Shown: piece after piece, positions 3,698 through 7,335 of the stretch | Position numbering within the stretch: the first letter of the stretch is position 1 | Layout of the letters: every line of letters begins with the position of its first letter | Origin: Acetobacteraceae bacterium | GTDB taxonomy: Bacteria > Pseudomonadota > Alphaproteobacteria > Acetobacterales > Acetobacteraceae | Direction: 5' to 3' | NCBI GenBank assembly: GCA_027323595.1 | Contig: DAHWBL010000440.1 | Location: forward strand, 1-7,335 | Length of the DNA stretch: 7,335 nt | Made by a program: the position numbers and the translations under genes | The notes under the pieces: model-generated | What the model was told of the DNA's origin: nothing | What the model saw: the letters and a program-made list of their open reading frames with translations, nothing else | Database searches by the model: none

Positions 3698-5508
3698 CGC
3701 CGGATTCTCGCCGCGCCCGCCCGATCGGGCAAGCCGGAATCGCCAAACCCGGCCAGCCGCAGCAGCCGCCGCACATTGTCGCGCTGGCTCGCCGGATCGA
3801 GGCTGAAATTCCAAAATCGCGGCTCATCGATCGGCACCAGCTGCGGCGCGCCCGGATGATCGGTCACATCGCCCGGCGCCGGCAGCAGCAGCAGCGGCGC
3901 CTGTTCCACCCACGCATCGTCGTCATAGATGCGCAGATCATGCCGCGAGGCGAGGTTCCACCGGCTGGTCAGCGCGAGCCCGGGCAGCCGCGCCACCCAG
4001 GCATATTTGGCCAGCCCCGCCCCCCAGATCGACACATGAAAATCCGCCACGCACGCCCAGCCGATCGAGGCTGACAACGGCGCCCCCAGATTGTCGATGA
4101 TCCCCACATCGCGCCCGGCAAGGGCCGCCGAAAGCCCCGCCGCCACCGCCCGCTCGGCCTCCAGCGGCGACCCGCGCGCGCGGTCCCAATGCACCCCCAG
4201 CAGCGTGCCCGTCGGCCCGCCCGGATGCGCGTTATGCCCGTCGATCACCAGGTCGAACGGCCCGGCCTCCTCCAGCAGCACCAGCGCGATGCCGGCGAAC
4301 AACCCGACCAGGTCGGTCGCGGTGCGATTTTCGGTGCGCGGATTGAACACCACCAGCGGCCGCGCCCGCCGCGCCGGCGCCCGCGCGCCCGCCATCGCCG
4401 CGCGCACCCGCGCCGCCAGCGCCACGCTCACCCGGCTCGCCGAAGGTCGCAGCGGCAGCACCCGCCCGGCCAGACATTCCACCGCCAGCCCCGCCCCGTC
4501 ATCGCCGCGGCGCACCCGCCCGGCGAGCGCTGGAAACAGCGCCTCGATCCGCCCCCACATTTCCGACAATCCGTGATTGCACACGAGAACTTCCGGCGGA
4601 TCGGCGGCGATCGCTTGGTCCGCCAGCAGCCCTTCGAGCCCCGCCAGCTCGTTCCACAGATGATGCCCCAGATGCGTCTCGCGCAGCACCAGCAACGCCC
4701 TCTCCGCCGGCCCATCCCGCCAGGCCCGCCAGTCCGGCGCATGGGCCAGCGCGAACCGCCCCAGCCAGGTGCCGATGTCGGCCCCCAGATGCTGGCCGAT
4801 AAACGCCGCGTCATCGTCGCTGCGCGCGATCAATGTTTCCCCCGCCGGCAGAAACAGCGCGCGCGGCTCGCACCGATGCTGGGTGGCAACGACATAGGCC
4901 ACCACGTCATGCACCGCATCGACGATACGATATAAAAACAAAAACGGCGACACCGCGATGCCGTGCGCGCAGGCGAGATCCCGCCCATCCACCGGGCTCG
5001 GCCACACCAGCGCGCCCTCGCGCAGCGCGCGCCCCACATTCGCCTGATGATCGCTGCCCAGCAGCGCCGCCAGATGCCGCGCATCGAGCGGCGCGGGCGG
5101 ATTTTCCGGCGCCACCACCACGCCCGGGCCCGGCGCATACAGCCCCGCCAGCACCCCCCGCGCGCGGGCCGGCCCCGCACTCAACCAGTCCGGCCCACCA
5201 TCACCATGCAGCCCCGCCACCAGCCGCGCGAGCCCCGCGTCCAGCGCCATGCGCGCCGGCCCCGGCAGGCCCGCCGCATCGTCGCCGATCCGCCCGCCGG
5301 CATCATCCAAAAACCACACCGCGTCGCGCCCGTCCTCGTGCGCCAGCAGCAGCAGCGCCAGCCCCTCGCCGGCCAGCGCGAGGCCCACATTCCAGCCCGG
5401 CTCGAACACCCGCACCGGGGCGCCATGCAGCGTGATCGCGCGCTCCCCGCCCGGCCCGCTCAGCCACAGCGCGCCGTCCGCCGCCGCGATCACCACCGCC
5501 AGTTGCAT
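3694..5508 (-). CDS. Large protein of unknown function, glycosyltransferase-like features, 604 aa
   Basis: A soluble protein with no signal peptide or clear membrane helix. The N-terminal half (1-215) is rich in Gly, Ala and Leu and looks like beta repeats (ADGALWLSGPGGERAITLHG). The C-terminal half contains RETHLGHHLWNELAGLEGLL at 277-296, VLVCNHGLSEMW at 307-318, PLVVFNPRTENRTATDLV at 384-401, VIDGHNAH at 421-428 and SIGWACVADFHVSIWGAGLAKY at 481-502. The His-rich first motif and the ADFHVSIWGAG motif resemble capsule or GT61-like transferases, in which a similar GAG loop near the C-terminus binds nucleotide sugar. This is a weak recall-based analogy and no family is assigned. ATG 5508 is preferred: longer starts would overlap the divergent epimerase gene. 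It is divergent from two sugar-modifying genes and overlaps the IclR regulator gene. Confidence 0.8.
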   Translation of the reverse strand: MQLAVVIAAADGALWLSGPGGERAITLHGAPVRVFEPGWNVGLALAGEGLALLLLAHEDGRDAVWFLDDAGGRIGDDAAGLPGPARMALDAGLARLVAGLHGDGGPDWLSAGPARARGVLAGLYAPGPGVVVAPENPPAPLDARHLAALLGSDHQANVGRALREGALVWPSPVDGRDLACAHGIAVSPFLFLYRIVDAVHDVVAYVVATQHRCEPRALFLPAGETLIARSDDDAAFIGQHLGADIGTWLGRFALAHAPDWRAWRDGPAERALLVLRETHLGHHLWNELAGLEGLLADQAIAADPPEVLVCNHGLSEMWGRIEALFPALAGRVRRGDDGAGLAVECLAGRVLPLRPSASRVSVALAARVRAAMAGARAPARRARPLVVFNPRTENRTATDLVGLFAGIALVLLEEAGPFDLVIDGHNAHPGGPTGTLLGVHWDRARGSPLEAERAVAAGLSAALAGRDVGIIDNLGAPLSASIGWACVADFHVSIWGAGLAKYAWVARLPGLALTSRWNLASRHDLRIYDDDAWVEQAPLLLLPAPGDVTDHPGAPQLVPIDEPRFWNFSLDPASQRDNVRRLLRLAGFGDSGLPDRAGAARIRR

Positions 5509-5551
5509 GCCCCGACTATGCGCCGGCCGCGCCACGGTGCGAAGATGGCGC
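5509..5551. promoter_or_regulatory. 43-bp divergent intergenic region
   Basis: All that separates the starts of the 604-aa gene (minus) and the epimerase-like gene (plus). It is GC-rich with no convincing -35/-10. Two divergent promoters cannot fit without overlapping each other or the coding starts, so either promoters lie inside the genes or one start is mis-set. GAAG at 5541-5544 sits 7 nt before ATG 5552 and is a suitable ribosome binding site for the plus-strand gene. Confidence 0.45.
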
Positions 5552-6316
5552 ATGCACCAGGCGCTGATCGGCGGCTCCGGCTTCATCGGCTCCTTCCTGG
5601 CCAGCCAGGAGGCGTTCGCCGCCATCTATGATTCGCGCTCCATCGCCGCCATCGACGGCCAGCATTTCGACCGCATCGTCTGCGCCGGCGCGCCCGGCCT
5701 GAAATGGCGCGCCAACGCCGACCCCGCCGCCGACCGCGCCGCCATCGCCCGGCTCTGGACCCACCTGTCACGCGCCCGCGCCGACCACCTCACCCTGATC
5801 TCCAGCATCGACATCTACCCAACCCCCCGCGCGGTCGATGAAACCACCCCGCCGGGCATCCATCCCGATGCCTATGGTCGCCACCGTCGCTGGCTCGAAC
5901 GCCGCGTCGCCGCGCATTTCCCCCGCCATCTGATCGTCCGGCTGCCCGGCCTGTTCGGCCCCGGCCTGCGCAAGAACGCCGTGTTCGACCTGCTGACCGG
6001 CCACCAGACCCACCGCCTGCCCGCCCGCGCCAGCCTGCAATGGTACCCGCTCACCCGCCTGCCCGCGGACCTCGCTTGCATCGAGGCCGCCCAACTCGAC
6101 CTGATCAACATCTCCCCCGAACCGCTGGCGATGACCCGCCTCGCCGACATCCTCGCCCCCGGCACACAACTCGCCGACACCGACGGCCCGCACTACGACG
6201 TCGCCACCATCCACGCCGCCCTGCTCGGCGGCACCGGGCGGTACCATGTCACCGCCGCCGACACCGCCGCCGCCCTGGCCGATTTCGCCGCGAATTTCAC
6301 CCGGAATGTCGTCTGA
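5552..6316 (+). CDS. NAD-dependent epimerase/dehydratase-like SDR, 254 aa
   Basis: An extended-type short-chain dehydrogenase fold on the short side. The N-terminal Rossmann nucleotide-binding motif GGSGFIG is at residues 7-13, followed by the active-site strand LTLISSIDIYP at 80-90. The catalytic-Tyr segment DAYGRHRRWLE at 106-116 has Arg112 where the usual YxxxK lysine sits; I recall a subgroup with YGRHR, so this may be the family norm. HLIVRLPGLFGPGLRKN at 126-142 and QWYPLTRL at 163-170 form the substrate side. Such enzymes act on nucleotide-sugar or other sugar-like substrates in the cytoplasm; the exact reaction is not readable. ATG 5552 starts directly at the Rossmann strand; the open frame upstream to 5249 is antisense to the 604-aa gene. 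The TGA overlaps the next ATG (TGATG). Confidence 0.88.
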   Translation: MHQALIGGSGFIGSFLASQEAFAAIYDSRSIAAIDGQHFDRIVCAGAPGLKWRANADPAADRAAIARLWTHLSRARADHLTLISSIDIYPTPRAVDETTPPGIHPDAYGRHRRWLERRVAAHFPRHLIVRLPGLFGPGLRKNAVFDLLTGHQTHRLPARASLQWYPLTRLPADLACIEAAQLDLINISPEPLAMTRLADILAPGTQLADTDGPHYDVATIHAALLGGTGRYHVTAADTAAALADFAANFTRNVV

Positions 6317-7122
6317 TGCGCCTCGCCGCCAGCAACCTCGCCTGGGGCGAGCAAAATCTCGACCCAGCACTGGCCATCCTCGCCGAGGCCCGCGTCACCG
6401 GCATCGAGGTCGCGCCCGGCCGCCTCGCCGACTGGCCCGATCTCAACGCCCGCGTGGTCGCCGCCTACGCCGCCCGCCTCGCCCGCGACGGCTTCACCCT
6501 CCCCGCGATGCAGGCGATCCTGTATCGCCAGCCCGGCCCGCAACTGCTCGCCGGCGCCGCCGCCTTCGCCGCCCTGCGCGCGCATCTGCGCCGGGTGAGC
6601 CAAATCGCGGCCGACCTCGGTGCGACGGTGATGGTGTTCGGCGCCCCCACCAACCGCCGCGCCGGCACGCTACCCGCCGACATCGCGGCGCACCTCGCCA
6701 CCGACCGGCTGCGCCGCATCGGCGACGCCATCGCCCCGATCCGCCTCGGGCTGGAGCCGGTGCCGCACGCGGCCGGCGCGGATTTCCTCACCACCGGGGC
6801 GGCCACGCTCGCGCTGGTGCGCGCGGTGGATCATCCCTGCATCGGCTTTCATCTGGACACCGCCGCCGCCGCCGCCGCCGGCGAGGACCCCGCCAGCCTC
6901 GCCTTCGCCGCCGGCCCCGCTTTGTGCCACGCCCACGCCAGCCAGCCCGCCCTGGGGGATTTCGCCACCCCGCTGCACGCCCACCGCCAGTTGCGCGCGG
7001 GCCTTGCCGCCCGCGACTGGCCCGGCTGGGTCAGCATCGAGATGCTGGCCCGCGACGACGAACTCGCCCGCCTGCGCCAGGCGGCGGCGACCGCCGCGCG
7101 GCTCTACGCGCCCACGCGATGA
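6316..7122 (+). CDS. Sugar phosphate isomerase/epimerase-like TIM-barrel protein, 268 aa
   Basis: Xylose isomerase-like TIM barrel (PF01261 type). Strand 1 is MRLAASNLAW at 1-10, and VTGIEVAPGRLADW at 28-40 is strand 2. LGATVMVFGAPTNRR at 101-115 is a middle strand. Candidate metal-site residues are Glu147 in GLEPVPH, His179/Asp181 in GFHLD, His205/His207 in CHAHASQP and Glu242 in SIEML, the usual Glu-Asp-His-Glu pattern on the C-terminal face of the barrel. Family members isomerise or epimerise sugars, inosose or hydroxypyruvate-like compounds, but the substrate here is unknown. The start overlaps the epimerase stop (TGATG), so the pair is translationally coupled and probably acts on the same sugar pathway. 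The long upstream extension of the open frame is a high-GC artefact. Confidence 0.88.
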   Translation: MRLAASNLAWGEQNLDPALAILAEARVTGIEVAPGRLADWPDLNARVVAAYAARLARDGFTLPAMQAILYRQPGPQLLAGAAAFAALRAHLRRVSQIAADLGATVMVFGAPTNRRAGTLPADIAAHLATDRLRRIGDAIAPIRLGLEPVPHAAGADFLTTGAATLALVRAVDHPCIGFHLDTAAAAAAGEDPASLAFAAGPALCHAHASQPALGDFATPLHAHRQLRAGLAARDWPGWVSIEMLARDDELARLRQAAATAARLYAPTR

Positions 7123-7131
7123 AATAACTTA

Positions 7132-7147
7132 TTGCTCATGTGAACAA
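7132..7147. promoter_or_regulatory. Imperfect palindrome, candidate operator
   Basis: TTGCTC-ATGT-GAACAA (7132-7147) is an inverted repeat with one mismatch, in an AT-rich island within otherwise very GC-rich DNA. TTGCTC could also be a -35, with a weak GATATG -10 at 7155-7160 after a 17-nt spacer. The next gene starts at 7243. A small stem, GGTGGC/GCCACC (7160-7165, 7178-7183), follows without a T-run. Operator function is inferred. Confidence 0.4.
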
Positions 7148-7242
7148 TTTGTGAGATATGGTGGCTTACCGCGTGCCGCCACCTCCCATCCGTCCGCCTC
7201 ACGTTCATCCTTCCACCTCGCGAATATCCGTGTAGCACCGTC

Positions 7243-7335
7243 ATGGGCCGGTTGATCCGTCATTTCGGACTGGTCTGCAGCGTCGACGCCGCGCTGGCAC
7301 CCGCCGCGCGCGCCGGCGTCACCGATGTCGCCATT
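7243..7335 (+). CDS. Partial gene running off the window end
   Basis: ATG 7243 opens 31 codons, beginning MGRLIRHFGLVCSVDAALAP, to the window end without a stop. The frame is open back to a TGA at 7141-7143 but has no other usable start codon. No clear Shine-Dalgarno is visible, suggesting a leaderless or weakly initiated gene. The G/C-ending codon use fits the neighbours. Too short to name; a further member of the sugar locus is possible. Confidence 0.5.
   Translation, partial: MGRLIRHFGLVCSVDAALAPAARAGVTDVAI

Noticed and set aside
2910..3806. 298-codon plus-strand open frame opposite the IclR gene
   Set aside because: Ser/Ala/Pro/Arg-rich shadow of a well-supported IclR gene in very high-GC DNA.
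3698..3814. 39-residue N-terminal extension of the IclR regulator
   Set aside because: Reads through the end of the 604-aa gene; the ATGA overlap at 3697 gives a normal IclR length.
5249..5551. 100-codon upstream extension of the epimerase-like gene
   Set aside because: Low-complexity and antisense to the 604-aa gene; the Rossmann motif starts right after ATG 5552.
6040..6315. 92-codon upstream extension of the TIM-barrel protein
   Set aside because: Arg/His/Pro-rich and lies in another frame of the epimerase-like gene; strand 1 of the barrel starts at ATG 6316.
6246..7127. 293-codon plus-strand frame overlapping the TIM-barrel gene
   Set aside because: Arg/Pro/His-rich translation typical of an out-of-frame shadow; the overlapped frame has barrel motifs and a TGATG-coupled start.
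1..7335. CRISPR array, tRNA or rRNA
   Set aside because: No regularly spaced repeats and no cloverleaf or rRNA-like segments seen on either strand.

Overview
The window looks like the chromosome or a large replicon of a GC-rich alphaproteobacterium, probably Acetobacteraceae (Acidiphilium/Acidocella-like). This is an inference from the very high GC and C/G-ending codons of the right half and from the family types present. No rRNA, tRNA or marker gene fixes the taxon.

Left third (1-1818): a lower-GC, decaying accessory region. Two small-gene operons face each other. Operon A (+) is a 75-aa conserved hypothetical gene overlapped by a gene of the MPKGPRGE-type small basic protein family. Operon B (-) is an unrelated 77-aa gene, a second copy of the MPKGPRGE-type gene, then a short ORF split by an in-frame stop. 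The two operons share a recognisable leader and the same second gene but have different first genes. Both copies of the second gene are broken within codons 4-6 by independent one-base lesions; comparing the copies reveals each lesion. Next come an internally deleted IS110-family transposase remnant, fused to a 5' fragment of a SUMF1-like gene, and two strong tandem hairpins.

Middle (1819-2835): an intact secreted SUMF1/FGE-fold protein on the minus strand. It lacks the C-terminal cysteines needed for formylglycine generation. Its first 63 codons are those duplicated in the truncated copy next to the IS110 remnant.

Right half (2927-7335): very GC-rich, compact and orderly. On the minus strand a 604-aa protein of unknown function, with weak glycosyltransferase-like features, overlaps an IclR-family regulator by ATGA. 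Divergent from it across only 43 bp, the plus strand carries an NAD-dependent epimerase-like SDR overlapping (TGATG) a xylose-isomerase-like TIM-barrel protein. After an AT-rich gap with a palindromic operator candidate, a partial gene runs off the end. I read this as a small carbohydrate (surface glycan or sugar catabolism) locus with a local IclR regulator.

The most unusual content is on the left: the modular paired operons with coincident lesions, and the IS110/SUMF1 junction.
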